DNA from: Janthinobacterium lividum
Lineage (GTDB): Bacteria > Pseudomonadota > Gammaproteobacteria > Burkholderiales > Burkholderiaceae_D
NCBI RefSeq assembly: GCF_034424625.1
Contig: NZ_CP139976.1
Coordinates: 3,286,001-3,350,000 of the forward strand
Reading direction: 5' to 3'
Length of the DNA: 64,000 bases
Shown: positions 21,964 to 32,574 of the stretch, piece after piece
Layout of the letters: every line of letters starts with the position of its first letter
How positions within the stretch are numbered: the stretch's first letter is position 1
Notes under the pieces: generated by a model
Database searches by the model: none
What the model saw: only the letters and a program-made list of their open reading frames with translations
What the model was told of the DNA's origin: nothing
Program-made: the position numbers and the translations under genes

Positions 21964-22308
21964 GACTAGGCCCGGGAAGATTGCAATCCGGCTGGCGTGA
22001 TCCCGCGAATCGCATGCACGGATACGCTGCCAGTTGCGCATGCCTCCGCCGGCGTGAAGCGACGCCATACATGCAGGCCGTCTGCCGCGCCGCTGTACCG
22101 TCCCGCCAGACTATCCCGAGCCTTCCGGTCTTCATCTTGCATTGTTTGCAACTGGGACATTTTGTCTCAATGTATGGAAATTGTTTTAAAGTAGTATGCA
22201 TCAAAGCGTGCAGCAACACCAACCTTGAGCAGACGCTGCTGAAGCAGTGTTTTGAGGTAGCGCTCCTCACGATAGATAGTGTCAAGTAATAGACTGGAAA
22301 TACGCAAA
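21964..22308. other. Intergenic stretch without a recognised gene
   Basis: 345 bases after tetR. I see no convincing coding frame or terminator. The only structure noted is an imperfect palindrome, TGGGACA at 22153-22159 with TGTCTCA ending near 22169, about 140 bases before the small membrane protein gene; its role is unknown. Confidence 0.4.
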
Positions 22309-22554
22309 ATGATGGATTGGACCCCTATAGTCTTCGTTACGTTCAAGGCTCTCGTGCTCGGCACGGGCATGTTCTTCGCCATCAAGTGGCATTATGATCA
22401 AGGGAAGAAGGATAAGGATAAGGCGAAGCAGAATCGCGCGGTGCTGCGCGCGAGCGGCAAGGTGGTCGCAGGCTTCGTGCTACTGCTCATGGGCCTGGGA
22501 CTCGTCACCTTCGTCATTGTCAGGATGGTTGGTCTGGACATGACCCTCCCTTGA
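22309..22554 (+). CDS. Small two-helix membrane protein of unknown function
   Basis: Encodes 81 residues. Two hydrophobic helices (PIVFVTFKALVLGTGMFFAI and VVAGFVLLLMGLGLVTFVIV) flank a short very basic, Lys-Asp-rich loop that probably faces the cytoplasm. GGAAA lies about nine bases before the start; a second ATG follows at 22312. The frame is open to 22279 but that extension has no signal. No family was recognised, and the neighbours give no functional hint. Confidence 0.6.
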   Translation: MMDWTPIVFVTFKALVLGTGMFFAIKWHYDQGKKDKDKAKQNRAVLRASGKVVAGFVLLLMGLGLVTFVIVRMVGLDMTLP

Positions 22555-22569
22555 TGCGCCAGCCATTCA

Positions 22570-23019
22570 TCAGGGCTTCTTCTGCGGGAGCTGTTCGGCA
22601 AGCCCGATGAGGATGCCTTCAGGGCCACGGATGTAGCACAGCCGATACATGTTTTCGTACTGGACGACTTCGCCGGCCAGCTTCGCGCCGCGTTTGACGA
22701 GCCGGACGAGCGTATCGTCGATATCGTCGACGGTAAACATGACGCGCAGGTAACCGAGAGCGTTCACTGGGGCGTTGCGGTGATCGGCGGCCACGGGCGG
22801 CGCGAGGAAGCGCGATAACTCGAGACGGCTGTGACCGTCCGGCGTACGCATCATGGCAATCTCGACGCGCATGCCGTGCAGTCCGGTGACGCCATCTGCC
22901 CAGTCTCCTTCAACCGGGGCGCGCCCTTCGAGAACGAGGCCCAGTTCGGTGAAGAACTCGATGGCGGCATCGATGTCTTCTACCACGATGCCGACGTTGT
23001 CCATACGCGTGACTGTCAT
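22570..23019 (-). CDS. VOC (glyoxalase/bleomycin resistance/dioxygenase) family protein
   Basis: Encodes 149 residues with the paired beta-alpha-beta-beta-beta modules of the vicinal oxygen chelate fold. The first module begins RMDNVGIVVEDIDAAIEFFTE, the second contains LRVMFTVDDIDDTLVRLVKRG, and the end carries YIRGPEGILIGLAEQL with a conserved metal-binding-type glutamate region. The reaction cannot be assigned; members range from glyoxalase-like lyases to dioxygenases and antibiotic-binding proteins. It stands alone between two unrelated genes. Confidence 0.82.
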   Translation of the reverse strand: MTVTRMDNVGIVVEDIDAAIEFFTELGLVLEGRAPVEGDWADGVTGLHGMRVEIAMMRTPDGHSRLELSRFLAPPVAADHRNAPVNALGYLRVMFTVDDIDDTLVRLVKRGAKLAGEVVQYENMYRLCYIRGPEGILIGLAEQLPQKKP

Positions 23020-23118
23020 CTTGCCTCCTGGTTGCCTAACGTCAACTGGACGTCAAATTGCCGCCTTGACGCATGCACTCTCGCCGCAGATTCTCATGGT
23101 CACAGGGTTGCGACAGCA

Positions 23119-24744
23119 TCAGGTAGCAATACCGTACTTATGCTGGGTCGCTGCATACTGCTGCTTCAGCGACTCCAGTTTCGGATGCTTGGGATCGATC
23201 TTGCTGATCACCTGCATCTGGTGCTGCGCCTGTTCGGCCAGCGGGGCTTCCCAGCCCAGCATGTTGAGTTGGCGCAGGATGGCGTCGACGGAAGCGAACA
23301 GCACCGGCAGGTTGCCCGGCGTCTTGCGCAGGGCCTGGCGCAGCACGAAGACGGCGCCCTTGAGCTCTCCGCTTTCCGATTTGCTGGCCGCATCCTGCAT
23401 CAGTTCCTGCACCTGGTTGCTGATCTGCTGGCCCATGCCTTGCGCCAGGTCGTGGCGGCCCGCCTTTTCAAAGACATCGACGGCCGCTTCCATCGTCACG
23501 TCGCTGTCGGCTTCATTGACGAGTTTCATCATGACGTCGGACGCCGCCTGTTCCAGATTGTTTTTCAGGCAGCTTTGCACGAGGCCCACCTTCAGCTGCG
23601 TCGACAGGCCCCGCGCCGTGTCCAGGGCGGCGGCGGCCAGCTGCAGTTCGCTGGCGGCGGCGATGTCGTTGCCCGACAATTCATGCAGCATGGCCGCCGA
23701 GATGGCGCGGCACGCTTCCACGTTGGCGCCGCCACGCAGCGAGCGTTCCATGTCGCGCAGCACGCCGCTCGCCTGCGGCGCATCGCCTTTCTTGACCAGC
23801 GTCTTGACCAGGTTGACATGGTCTTCCGGGTCGCGGAATTCGGAGTACTTCGCTTTCGTCACCACCTGTTTATATGCCCGTTCGGCCGCGCCGATGTCTC
23901 CCGTGTCATAGGCGATGCCGCCCAGGTGGCGCAAGCGGCGCACCATGTGCGGCGAGATGGCCACCGCGTCCTCGAGGATTTTCTTCGCCTGCAGCTGCTG
24001 GCCCATGGCTTCATGGTTTTGCGCCAGCAAATCATAGGCGGCCATGAAGCGGGGATAGACTTCCACCAGTTCCAGCAGCGCATCCTGCGCCTCTTCGTGG
24101 CGCTGCTGCTCGAACAGGGTGCGCGCCAGTCCCAGATGGGCCCAGGCCATGGGCCGCGTGGCCAGCATGTCGCCGTACAGCTGTTCCGCTTCCTTCCATT
24201 CATCGAGCGCGATGTGCAGTTCGGCGCGCAGGCGCGCGAAATCGGCCGCCAGGCGCGGGTGCTGCAATTCGGCCGCGCGGCAGCTTTTCACGGCTTCGCG
24301 CAGGTCGCCCTTGTCGATCAGCTGATACGTGGGCAGGAACATGGCGCGCCGCTCGATGGCGCGCGCGATGCGCCCGCTCAGGACATCGACGGTAAACGGT
24401 TTCAAGATGTAGTCCGACGGGGTCAGCTCGGCCGCGCTGATCACCTTGCTGTGGATGGCTTCCGAGGTCAGCATGATGAAGATTGTCCACAGCCCGATCA
24501 GCTTATGGTGGCGCAAGTCTTCCAGCAATTGCTGGCCATCCTGGCCGTCCGTGCCGCTACCAAGATCGTATTCGCACAGGATGATGTCGAACGGTTTCTT
24601 CGTCAGCAAGCGGATGGCCGTGCCGGAATTGACGGCATATTCCACCTTGGTGATGGCCGCCTGGTTCAGCATATTGTGCAGATTGCCCCGCATGCTGGGG
24701 TTCGGGTCGACGATCAGGACAGATAAGTCGCTAGTTTCTGGCAT
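23119..24744 (-). CDS. Response regulator with C-terminal tetratricopeptide repeats
   Basis: Encodes 541 residues. Residues 5-130 form a receiver domain: acidic Asp13, phospho-acceptor Asp60 in CEYDLG, Thr93-Ser94 and Lys115 in LKPF. The rest is helical with TPR-like repeats (for example AWAHLGLARTLFEQQRHEEA and MVRRLRHLGGIAYDTGDIGA). There is no DNA-binding domain or enzymatic output, so it probably acts through protein contacts. No histidine kinase lies beside it; the divergent neighbour is a diguanylate cyclase, which suggests but does not prove a signalling link. Confidence 0.87.
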   Translation of the reverse strand: MPETSDLSVLIVDPNPSMRGNLHNMLNQAAITKVEYAVNSGTAIRLLTKKPFDIILCEYDLGSGTDGQDGQQLLEDLRHHKLIGLWTIFIMLTSEAIHSKVISAAELTPSDYILKPFTVDVLSGRIARAIERRAMFLPTYQLIDKGDLREAVKSCRAAELQHPRLAADFARLRAELHIALDEWKEAEQLYGDMLATRPMAWAHLGLARTLFEQQRHEEAQDALLELVEVYPRFMAAYDLLAQNHEAMGQQLQAKKILEDAVAISPHMVRRLRHLGGIAYDTGDIGAAERAYKQVVTKAKYSEFRDPEDHVNLVKTLVKKGDAPQASGVLRDMERSLRGGANVEACRAISAAMLHELSGNDIAAASELQLAAAALDTARGLSTQLKVGLVQSCLKNNLEQAASDVMMKLVNEADSDVTMEAAVDVFEKAGRHDLAQGMGQQISNQVQELMQDAASKSESGELKGAVFVLRQALRKTPGNLPVLFASVDAILRQLNMLGWEAPLAEQAQHQMQVISKIDPKHPKLESLKQQYAATQHKYGIAT

Positions 24745-25092
24745 GGTTCAGCTCTCGTTCATCTGTTCGGTCATTTGCGGGAACTCTTCTTATATGTATC
24801 TGTCTGGCAGTATTACTTTTTATCAGCATACTGCAAAGCCGGGCGACACTGCCAGCAAAATGCATGCAATCGGGCGCGGGGCAGGGTACCGGGTGCATCC
24901 GGTGGCGCGCGGCGTTGTATTTCATGGCGCGGCGGCCCTGCGCGCGGGTGCCGGCGACGCATATCCCAGCAAATAGTTGACTAGCATGATAGTATCCTAA
25001 TTACAACTAATGTTGGATGCCGCGCAATCTTGCGGCCAGGCATGCGCAAGGCTGTACCGGGCGCTTTTCTTCTTTCTGGTGTTGATACCCGT
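24745..25092. other. Divergent intergenic region between receiver-TPR and GGDEF genes
   Basis: About 350 bases. A TTGACT (24977-24982) faces the GGDEF gene, but no well-spaced -10 follows (TATCCT after 10 bases, TAATTA after 15). No gene or terminator was recognised. Confidence 0.3.
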
Positions 25093-26157
25093 ATGCGTGT
25101 TCCTGACCTTTCTTCCCTGCGGCGCATTGCTGTCCCCCTAGCATTTGGCGGCAACAGCGAACAGCAGCACACCTATTTTGCGGAGCTGCACCGGGTCGGC
25201 ATGGTCACGCAGCTGCTGGGCATCATTGCCTACAGCCTGACCTGGCTGATGATGCCGGAGCCGTATCATCCGAACTTCTCGCACGCCGTGCTGGCGCTGC
25301 TGGGCATGTTGACGAGTCTGATCGTGCGCTACCGCTGCACCACCTTGCCCGTGCTGACCATCACGGGCGCCTGCGCCGTGCTGACCCTGACTTTTGGTTT
25401 GCGCACCATGGCCGACGCCGTCCATCACGCCAGCTTCTGGGTCTTGCCCGTGGGCGTCTTCATGACCCTGGCCATCGCCTCCATCTTCAATGGCGGCCTC
25501 AGCTACCTGGCCGTGGTGGCCGGCGTGTGGTGGAACGTGGGCCACGGCCTGTATCCCGTCAATGCGGGCTTGCCCGACCAGTCCTGGGCGCCGTTGATGA
25601 TCGCCGTCAGCATCCTGTTCGGGCTGGCGCTGAATGTCAGCTTCAGCTTGTTGCGCTTGCGTAACTACCACTCCAAGCTGGAATTGACGCGGCTGGCCTT
25701 CCAGGACAGCCTGACGGGCCTGAACAACCGCCGCATGTTTACGCAGCGCGCCCAGCAGATGCATGGCGCGCCGCATGGCGGCACCTTGTACTTCCTGATG
25801 ATCGACATCGACGATTTCAAGATCATCAACGACCAGCAGGGCCACGACGCGGGCGACGAGGTGCTCGTGCGCACGGCCGCCATCATCGCCGGCAAGGCGC
25901 AAGGCCATCTGTGCGGGCGCCTGGGCGGCGAGGAATTCGGCATCGTCTACGCGGGCAACCGCGAGGATGCGGGCGCCTTTGCCGGCGGCCTGGTCGAGGC
26001 CGTCAGCCAGGCTTTCCATGCGGCACAGTTCGTCTCGATCAGCGTGGGCGTGGCCGAACTGGACCGGGACAAGGACCTGGGCCACAGCTACCGGCTGGCC
26101 GACGAGGCGCTGTACCTGGCCAAGCGCCAGGGCAAGAACCGCTACGTGATCGCCTGA
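25093..26157 (+). CDS. Membrane-anchored diguanylate cyclase (GGDEF domain)
   Basis: Encodes 354 residues from this ATG. Six or so hydrophobic helices (for example MVTQLLGIIAYSLTWLMM and APLMIAVSILFGLALNVSFSLL) precede a GGDEF domain beginning LAFQDSLTGLNNRRMF. The active motif is GGEEF at residues 278-282, a functional variant for making cyclic di-GMP, with the substrate region DIDDFKIIND. The RxxD inhibitory site five residues upstream is absent (GHLC instead), so product inhibition may be lost. An earlier in-frame ATG at 25042 would add 17 residues; neither start has a strong ribosome-binding site. The N-terminal region resembles MASE-type sensor modules but was not assigned. Confidence 0.85.
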   Translation: MRVPDLSSLRRIAVPLAFGGNSEQQHTYFAELHRVGMVTQLLGIIAYSLTWLMMPEPYHPNFSHAVLALLGMLTSLIVRYRCTTLPVLTITGACAVLTLTFGLRTMADAVHHASFWVLPVGVFMTLAIASIFNGGLSYLAVVAGVWWNVGHGLYPVNAGLPDQSWAPLMIAVSILFGLALNVSFSLLRLRNYHSKLELTRLAFQDSLTGLNNRRMFTQRAQQMHGAPHGGTLYFLMIDIDDFKIINDQQGHDAGDEVLVRTAAIIAGKAQGHLCGRLGGEEFGIVYAGNREDAGAFAGGLVEAVSQAFHAAQFVSISVGVAELDRDKDLGHSYRLADEALYLAKRQGKNRYVIA

Positions 26158-26285
26158 CGGCTGCCTGATGCGGCTGTCTGGTGAATGCCTGGCTCCGTTG
26201 TTGCAAGTTGGCAAAAACTGCCGGTTTCAGGGGCAAAATGGCCGCAAAGCCATAAGTTCCGGTCATAAGACAGGGGTAAAACGGG

Positions 26286-26291
26286 TATAAT
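26286..26291 (+). promoter_or_regulatory. Probable -10 element of purL
   Basis: A perfect TATAAT, 85 bases before the purL start, without a recognisable -35 at the usual distance. It may rely on an activator or on the GGG preceding it. Confidence 0.35.
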
Positions 26292-26376
26292 GCGCGCAAA
26301 GGAAATTTGCCGTACGAAAGATATTGTCATACCTACCTTTAACCCGCAGCCACGCTGCATCAACCACCTTCCAATC

Positions 26377-29300
26377 ATGTTGATACTGCCGGGTTCCAAT
26401 GCCCTGTCCCATTTCCGTAGCCACCGTCTGTTAAGCCAACTGCAAGCCGTCTCGCCTGCGATTGTTGCCGTACAAGCACGCTATGTCCATTTCATCGATG
26501 CCAGCGCGCCTCTCACCAATGACGACAGCACGCGCCTTGGCGCTTTGCTGACGTACGGCGAGCCGGCCCACGCTGACAATACGGAAGGCGCTGCCGAAGA
26601 ATTCTTCGTCATCCCCCGTTTCGGCACGATTTCGCCGTGGGCTTCGAAAGCCACCGACATCGCGCACAACTGCGGCATGGCGCACATCAAGCGCGTCGAA
26701 CGCGGCATCGCTTTCCGCATCAACCTGAAATCGGGCATCCTGGGCAGCGCCATTGGCGCCGGCAAATTGACGGACGAGCAAGTGCAAGCTGTGGCCGACC
26801 TGCTGCACGACCGCATGACGGAATCCGTGCTGCGCAGCGCGGACGACGCCAAGGACCTGTTCCGCACCCTGGAAGCGCGCCCTCTGGAATCGATCGACTT
26901 GCTGGGGCAGGGCAAGCGCGCGCTGGAAACGGCGAACACGGAACTAGGCCTGGCGATGTCGGAAGACGAAATCGACTACCTGGACGCCGCCTTCACCAAG
27001 GCCGGCCGCAACCCGACGGACGTGGAACTGATGATGTTCGCGCAGGCGAACAGCGAACATTGCCGCCACAAGATCTTCAACGCCGACTGGACCATCGACG
27101 GCGTGGCGCAACCCAAGTCCCTGTTCGGCATGATCAAGAACACGCATGAGCTGCAGCCGAAGGGCACCGTCGTCGCCTACAGCGACAACTCGTCCATCAT
27201 GGAAGGCGCCACCGTGTCGCGCTTCTACCCGCGCGGCGACAAGCACGAATACGCTGCATCGACGGAACTGACGCACACCCTGATGAAGGTGGAAACGCAT
27301 AACCACCCGACGGCCATCTCTCCATTCCCGGGCGCCTCCACGGGCGCGGGCGGCGAGATCCGCGACGAAGGCGCAACGGGCCGCGGCGCCAAGCCGAAAG
27401 CCGGTTTGACGGGCTTCACGGTATCGAATTTGTCGCTGCCGGACGCCGTGCGCAGCTGGGAAACGGCCGCTTCCGTGACGGCGCCATTGGCCTCGCGCAC
27501 GGATGCGGACCAATACGGCAAACCGGAACGCATCGCGTCGCCCCTGCAGATCATGATCGAAGGCCCATTGGGCGGCGCCGCGTTCTCGAACGAATTCGGC
27601 CGTCCAGTCCTGGGCGGCTACTTCCGCACGTATGAGCAGAACGTCGGCGCAGACAAAGACGCCGTCTTCGGCTACCACAAGCCGATCATGATCGCTGGCG
27701 GCATCGGCAATATCTCGGCGCAGCACACGCACAAGAACGACATTCCCGTCGGCAGCCTGCTGGTGCAGCTCGGTGGCCCGGGCATGCGCATCGGCATGGG
27801 CGGCAGCGCCGCCTCGTCGATGACCACCGGCAGCAACACGGCCGACCTGGACTTCGATTCCGTCCAGCGCGGCAATCCTGAAATGGAACGCCGTGCCCAG
27901 GAAGTCATCAACGCCTGCTGGCAAATGGGCGCCGACAACCCGATCATCTCCATCCACGACGTGGGTGCGGGCGGCTTGTCGAACGCGTTCCCGGAAATCA
28001 CCAACGACGCCAAGCGCGGCGCGATTTTCGACCTGCGCAAGGTGCCGCTGGAAGAATCGGGCATGGCGCCGAAGGAAATCTGGAGCAATGAGTCGCAGGA
28101 ACGCTACGTCCTGGCCATCGCGCCGGAAAGCCTGCCACTGTTCAAAGCCATGTGCGAACGCGAACGCTGCCTGTTCGCCGCCGTGGGCGTGGCCACCGAA
28201 GAGCGTCAATTGAAGCTGATCGACCCGGAACTGGGTAACGAGCCGGTCGACATGCCGATGGACGTCTTGCTGGGCAAGCCGCCGAAGATGCAGCGCGACG
28301 TGGTCCACGTGGCCAACGATTTCCCTGCCATTGATCTCACCGGCATGGACCTGGTTGATGTCGCGCAAAAAGTGCTGCTGCTGCCGACCGTGGCCGACAA
28401 ATCCTTCCTGATCACCATCGGCGACCGCAGCGTGGGCGGCATGACCGTGCGCGACCAGATGGTGGGACCATGGCAAGTGCCGGTGGCCGATTGCGCCGTC
28501 ACCACCATGAGCTTTGAAGGCTATCTGGGCGAAGCGATGGCCATGGGCGAACGCACGCCGCTGGCCGTCATCGACGCGGCAGCTTCCGGCCGCATGGCCG
28601 TGGGCGAAGCCGTCACCAACATCGCCGCCGCCGCGATTGCCGACATTTCCGACATCAAGCTGTCCGCCAACTGGATGGCCGCCTGCGGCCAGCCTGGCCA
28701 GGACGCGGCCCTGTACGACACGGTCAAGGCTGTCGGCATGGACCTGTGCCCGGCGCTGGGCATCAGCATCCCCGTCGGCAAGGATTCGCTGTCGATGCGC
28801 ACGACGTGGAAAGACGACAGCACGGGCGCGGCGAAATCCGTCACGTCGCCAGTGTCGCTGATCGTTTCCTCGTTCGCGCCAGTGACGGACGTGCGCAAGT
28901 CGCTCACGCCGCAGCTGAAGACGGACCAGGGCGACACGTCGCTGATCCTGATCGACCTGGGCCGCGGCAAGAACCGCCTGGGCGCTTCGGCGCTGGCGCA
29001 AGTCATGGGCCAGTTGGGCAATGAAACGCCGGACGTCGACAGCGCGGAAGACTTGAAAGGCTTCTTCGCCGCCATTCAAAAGCTCAATAGCGACGACAAG
29101 CTGCTGGCCTACCATGACCGTTCGGACGGCGGCCTGTACGCCACCCTGACGGAAATGGCCTTCGCCGGCCACACGGGCATGTCCGTCAACCTGGACATGC
29201 TGACCATGGAAGGCGAGCACTCAAGCGACTGGGGCGACGCCAAGAACTGGACGGGCCAGGTGGCGGAACGCCGCAACGAACTGACGCTGCGCGCCTTGTT

Positions 29301-30414
29301 CAGCGAAGAGCTGGGCGCGGTGATCCAGGTGCGCGCGGAAGAAAAGTCGCTCGTCATGGACGTGCTGCGTACCTTCAACCTGGGCGCCTGCAGCCATATC
29401 ATCGGCAAATTGAACGACCGCGATGTCATCGAATTCACGCGCGACGCCAAGCTGATCTACACCCAGCCGCGCGCCGAACTGCACCGCCTGTGGAGCGAAA
29501 CGAGCTGGCGCATCGCCCGCCTGCGCGACAATCCGGCTTGCGCGGACGCCGAGTACGACCGCCTGCTGGATGCGCAGGATCCGGGCATGTCGCCTATCGT
29601 CACCTTCGACCAGAACGACAACATCGCCGCGCCATTCATCGCCACCGGCGTGCGTCCGCGTGTCGCCATCCTGCGCGAGCAGGGCGTTAACTCGCACATC
29701 GAGACGGCATACGTGATGCACCAGGCAGGCTTCACGGCTGTCGACGTGCACATGAGCGACCTGATTGCTGGCCGCGTCAAACTGGACGACTTCCAGGGCG
29801 TCATCGCCGTGGGCGGCTTCTCGTACGGCGACGTGCTGGGCGCGGGCGAAGGCTGGGCGAAAACCATCCTGTTCAACGCCAGCCTGGCGGAACAGTTCGC
29901 GCGCTTCTTCAACCGCACGGACAGCTTTGGTTTGGGCATCTGCAACGGCTGCCAGATGATGAGCAACCTGAAATCCATCATCCCCGGCGCCCACGCCTGG
30001 CCTAAGTTCACGCGCAACAAGTCGGAGAAATTCGAAGGCCGCTTTGCCATGGTCGAAGTGATGGATTCCCCATCGATCTTCTTCAACGGCATGGCCGGCA
30101 CCCAAGCCGGCATCGCCATCGCCCACGGCGAAGGCTACGCCGACTTCTCGCAAACGGGCGACATCACCCAGGTCACCAAAGCCATGCGCTTCGTCGACAA
30201 CAAGGGCGCCGCTACCGAAGCGTATCCGTACAACCCGAACGGCTCGCCGGAAGGCATCACCTCCGTCACCACGCCAGACGGCCGCTTCACAGTGTTAATG
30301 CCGCACGCGGAGCGCGTGTTCCGCAGCGTCCAGCAGTCGTATCACCCTGAAGCATGGGGCGAGGATTCGCCGTGGATGCGCATGTTCAGGAATGCACGGA
30401 AGTTTGTGGGGTGA
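26377..30414 (+). CDS. purL: Phosphoribosylformylglycinamidine synthase (FGAM synthetase, large single-chain form)
   Basis: Encodes 1345 residues, the single-polypeptide PurL of proteobacteria that converts FGAR, glutamine and ATP to FGAM in purine synthesis. In order: the N-terminal PurS-like domain, the linker, two AIR-synthetase-like halves ([18 protein letters not shown], then [18 protein letters not shown]), and a C-terminal glutaminase with the nucleophile in GICNGCQMM and the His/Glu pair in the last 60 residues. [11 protein letters not shown] at 26377 is the conventional start; the frame is open to 26290. It stands alone and ends in a terminator. Confidence 0.97.
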   Translation: MLILPGSNALSHFRSHRLLSQLQAVSPAIVAVQARYVHFIDASAPLTNDDSTRLGALLTYGEPAHADNTEGAAEEFFVIPRFGTISPWASKATDIAHNCGMAHIKRVERGIAFRINLKSGILGSAIGAGKLTDEQVQAVADLLHDRMTESVLRSADDAKDLFRTLEARPLESIDLLGQGKRALETANTELGLAMSEDEIDYLDAAFTKAGRNPTDVELMMFAQANSEHCRHKIFNADWTIDGVAQPKSLFGMIKNTHELQPKGTVVAYSDNSSIMEGATVSRFYPRGDKHEYAASTELTHTLMKVETHNHPTAISPFPGASTGAGGEIRDEGATGRGAKPKAGLTGFTVSNLSLPDAVRSWETAASVTAPLASRTDADQYGKPERIASPLQIMIEGPLGGAAFSNEFGRPVLGGYFRTYEQNVGADKDAVFGYHKPIMIAGGIGNISAQHTHKNDIPVGSLLVQLGGPGMRIGMGGSAASSMTTGSNTADLDFDSVQRGNPEMERRAQEVINACWQMGADNPIISIHDVGAGGLSNAFPEITNDAKRGAIFDLRKVPLEESGMAPKEIWSNESQERYVLAIAPESLPLFKAMCERERCLFAAVGVATEERQLKLIDPELGNEPVDMPMDVLLGKPPKMQRDVVHVANDFPAIDLTGMDLVDVAQKVLLLPTVADKSFLITIGDRSVGGMTVRDQMVGPWQVPVADCAVTTMSFEGYLGEAMAMGERTPLAVIDAAASGRMAVGEAVTNIAAAAIADISDIKLSANWMAACGQPGQDAALYDTVKAVGMDLCPALGISIPVGKDSLSMRTTWKDDSTGAAKSVTSPVSLIVSSFAPVTDVRKSLTPQLKTDQGDTSLILIDLGRGKNRLGASALAQVMGQLGNETPDVDSAEDLKGFFAAIQKLNSDDKLLAYHDRSDGGLYATLTEMAFAGHTGMSVNLDMLTMEGEHSSDWGDAKNWTGQVAERRNELTLRALFSEELGAVIQVRAEEKSLVMDVLRTFNLGACSHIIGKLNDRDVIEFTRDAKLIYTQPRAELHRLWSETSWRIARLRDNPACADAEYDRLLDAQDPGMSPIVTFDQNDNIAAPFIATGVRPRVAILREQGVNSHIETAYVMHQAGFTAVDVHMSDLIAGRVKLDDFQGVIAVGGFSYGDVLGAGEGWAKTILFNASLAEQFARFFNRTDSFGLGICNGCQMMSNLKSIIPGAHAWPKFTRNKSEKFEGRFAMVEVMDSPSIFFNGMAGTQAGIAIAHGEGYADFSQTGDITQVTKAMRFVDNKGAATEAYPYNPNGSPEGITSVTTPDGRFTVLMPHAERVFRSVQQSYHPEAWGEDSPWMRMFRNARKFVG

Positions 30415-30437
30415 TTTGAAGACCTGAGTTACTACAA

Positions 30438-30473
30438 AATAGGGCCGCTGACATAAGGAAAGCGGCCCTTTTA
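30438..30473. terminator. Bidirectional terminator between purL and the defence island
   Basis: AGGGCCGCT (30441-30449) pairs with AGCGGCCCT (30461-30469), with A-rich and T-rich flanks on both sides. It serves purL on the plus strand and the KTSC gene on the minus strand, and marks the left edge of the AT-rich island. Confidence 0.85.
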
Positions 30474-30483
30474 TTTGTAGGCC

Positions 30484-30693
30484 TTAGACGCGAGAATAAC
30501 GATATACTCCCTTTATGCTAGATGCAAGATATCCGCCAATCGTACTTGCCGCACTAAATTCTTCATATATTTTCTCTGGCACGTCAAAATATTGATAAAC
30601 AGAACCATTTTTAAACTCTACTTCTAGAGTTTGACTCTCAGAGTCATAGCCAATTGCCTCAACATTACTTGATTCAACAGAAATTCTTTCCAT
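30484..30693 (-). CDS. KTSC-domain protein
   Basis: Encodes 69 residues. The sequence follows the KTSC family pattern: an N-terminal beta region with IGYDSESQTLEVEFKNGSVYQY, then FDVPEKIYEEFSAASTIGGYL and the C-terminal SIKGVYRYSRV. KTSC domains are small, sometimes fused to lysyl-tRNA synthetase-like proteins, and of unclear function. It starts nine bases after the herA stop with AGAGG in front, so it is the third cistron of the sir2-herA operon. Codon use is AT-rich like its partners, unlike the chromosome. It could be an accessory or regulatory subunit; no evidence in the sequence decides this. Confidence 0.8.
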   Translation of the reverse strand: MERISVESSNVEAIGYDSESQTLEVEFKNGSVYQYFDVPEKIYEEFSAASTIGGYLASSIKGVYRYSRV

Positions 30694-30702
30694 ATCAATC
30701 CT

Positions 30703-32574
30703 CTATTTTTTCACTCGTTCGATTATCGGGTGTTGCGCTCTCCAAGTTTCCAATACCTCCTTGTAATTAGCATTGCTTTCCATTGGAATTCCCCAGCCTC
30801 CAGGTGCTTGTGTATTTTCCAAATCAAATTCATCGTAAATTATAGGGTCTTGGCTATCTGGTCTCCTGTTTCTTGGGGGGGGCTCAATTAAAGTCCTCAT
30901 GGGTAGTTTTACAGCTTCACCAAGAATTATTGCTTCGCCAGTTCTTAATATTGGTAGCATTCCAGTTAGACCTTCTAGATTGTCCGACATAGCAGAAGTA
31001 ATGTGGCTTCTATCGGCTGAATTTGCTAGTCGCAATGCAAAAAAAGTTCCACATTGAGATAGTATTGTTGAGTCAATTTCGGAAGGTCGTTGGCTAACAA
31101 TCATTGCGCCAATGCCATATTTCCTTCCTTCTTTTACTATTCTTTGTACAATTTTCGATGCCATTCCTTTGGAGTTTGAATTGAGGTAAATGTGAGCTTC
31201 TTCCATAACCAAAAGAAGAGGGCGGTGGCGACCGCCTTGAGATAAGTTTCTGGCCCAAAATAATAATTCATATAATATCCTTAATACTGCCCCTATTGTG
31301 GTTTGTAATATGTCGGCGGGAACTCCTGAAAGATCTAAAATTGATACGGGCTTTTCCCCAATCCACGTTTTTAGAAGATAATCAAGGTCGGAAATTGTAA
31401 TCCCATCTTTCTTTGGGCTAAAATCGGACGGCTTAAAAATAAAATCGTACCTTGGTATTCTGAGTTTTGATCCAAGTAATTGAATTTGTTTTCCTATTGA
31501 CAGTGAGCCGGGTAAGTAATTTATTTTCGCCTCACCTGCCGTGGTTACTATATTTTTGAATGTCGGTGGGATGCCTTTTTCAGCGACGCCTCGTAGTTCA
31601 TTTCCTTCAGAGTCGAGTTCGTATGCTATATTATCTTCAGGTCTTCCGGGTTTGTCTTTGTAGTATGTTCCAAATGTCTCTATATATAATTCATGCCATA
31701 GTTCATGAATGTTAAATGGAATTGGAGATTCCACACTTAAGCTATCTATTGATGCGCCTTTTCTAGGCGTTATTTTTAATGATTCTAATTTATACTTATG
31801 AACTCTTTCCAATACTACATTTTTATCTTTTTCGCTCGAAAATTCTCCGAAGCAAATCTCGCATAACTCTTCGAAATTGAGTGCCCAGAATGGTACAACA
31901 AGCCCATGCTCTTTTTCTTTAGATGTCTCGTCTGCTTTAATTTTAAATATATTGGCACGATCACGCAGGGCATGGCCATATTCTCCATGAATATCTAGCA
32001 TTAGAATTCGGGCGGATGGATACCGAGAATTTTCGGATAGAGCATTTATAATGCTTGCCACTGTAGTGGATTTCCCTGATCCGGTGGTCCCAACTATCGC
32101 GGAATGTCTGGTGATTAATTTATTTACGTCAATCAGCGCCGGAATTGACTCTGCATTTGATATGTGACCGACTTTTACGAAATATGGCTTTTCAGGTTGA
32201 CCGTAAATGCCTTTAAGTTCTTTTTCTGAGACGAGATGGACTTCATCTCCGACAGTAGGGTATTGCGATAGACCCCGATGGAAGGCGCCATTTCTTTGGC
32301 TCTCACCTATCAACTGAATTTTCATCCATTTGTCAGATTGACCTTCAAGTTGAATGGAGTTTTCAGGAATGGCACTCGCCCCAACCTGGTTAATTATTCC
32401 AAACAAATCAACAAAACCAATTGGTATTCTAATAAAGCTTCCTATTTGTCCAGCTCTGTATCCTTGTCCGTCTATATAAATAAAACCGCTCAACGAATGT
32501 TTGGATAATTTTATGCTGACGCTTGTTCCATTTACATCTTTAACATCGCCTAAATATGTCTCTTTATTTGACAT
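30703..32574 (-). CDS. herA: HerA-type ATPase of a SIR2-HerA antiphage system
   Basis: Encodes 623 residues. An N-terminal beta-barrel (HAS-barrel-like, about residues 1-140) precedes the FtsK/HerA ATPase core with Walker A GTTGSGKST (162-170), Walker B LLLVMEEAH (453-461) and a SQRPSEI sensor region (494-500). HerA proteins form hexamers that assemble with an effector, here the upstream SIR2 protein. The start at 32574 has GAGGAG six bases upstream and overlaps the sir2 stop by 11 bases, indicating translational coupling; the frame is open to 32595. The AT-rich codon use points to horizontal acquisition. Confidence 0.9.
   Translation of the reverse strand: MSNKETYLGDVKDVNGTSVSIKLSKHSLSGFIYIDGQGYRAGQIGSFIRIPIGFVDLFGIINQVGASAIPENSIQLEGQSDKWMKIQLIGESQRNGAFHRGLSQYPTVGDEVHLVSEKELKGIYGQPEKPYFVKVGHISNAESIPALIDVNKLITRHSAIVGTTGSGKSTTVASIINALSENSRYPSARILMLDIHGEYGHALRDRANIFKIKADETSKEKEHGLVVPFWALNFEELCEICFGEFSSEKDKNVVLERVHKYKLESLKITPRKGASIDSLSVESPIPFNIHELWHELYIETFGTYYKDKPGRPEDNIAYELDSEGNELRGVAEKGIPPTFKNIVTTAGEAKINYLPGSLSIGKQIQLLGSKLRIPRYDFIFKPSDFSPKKDGITISDLDYLLKTWIGEKPVSILDLSGVPADILQTTIGAVLRILYELLFWARNLSQGGRHRPLLLVMEEAHIYLNSNSKGMASKIVQRIVKEGRKYGIGAMIVSQRPSEIDSTILSQCGTFFALRLANSADRSHITSAMSDNLEGLTGMLPILRTGEAIILGEAVKLPMRTLIEPPPRNRRPDSQDPIIYDEFDLENTQAPGGWGIPMESNANYKEVLETWRAQHPIIERVKK

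Noticed and set aside
22831..24726. 631-residue open frame opposite the receiver-TPR gene
   Set aside because: Shadow of a gene with intact receiver residues on the minus strand.
24977..25005. Promoter for the GGDEF gene
   Set aside because: TTGACT is present but no -10 hexamer lies at 16-18 bases; left as a note only.
26944..29220. 758-residue open frame opposite purL
   Set aside because: Shadow frame; composition of an antisense GC-rich frame and no motifs.
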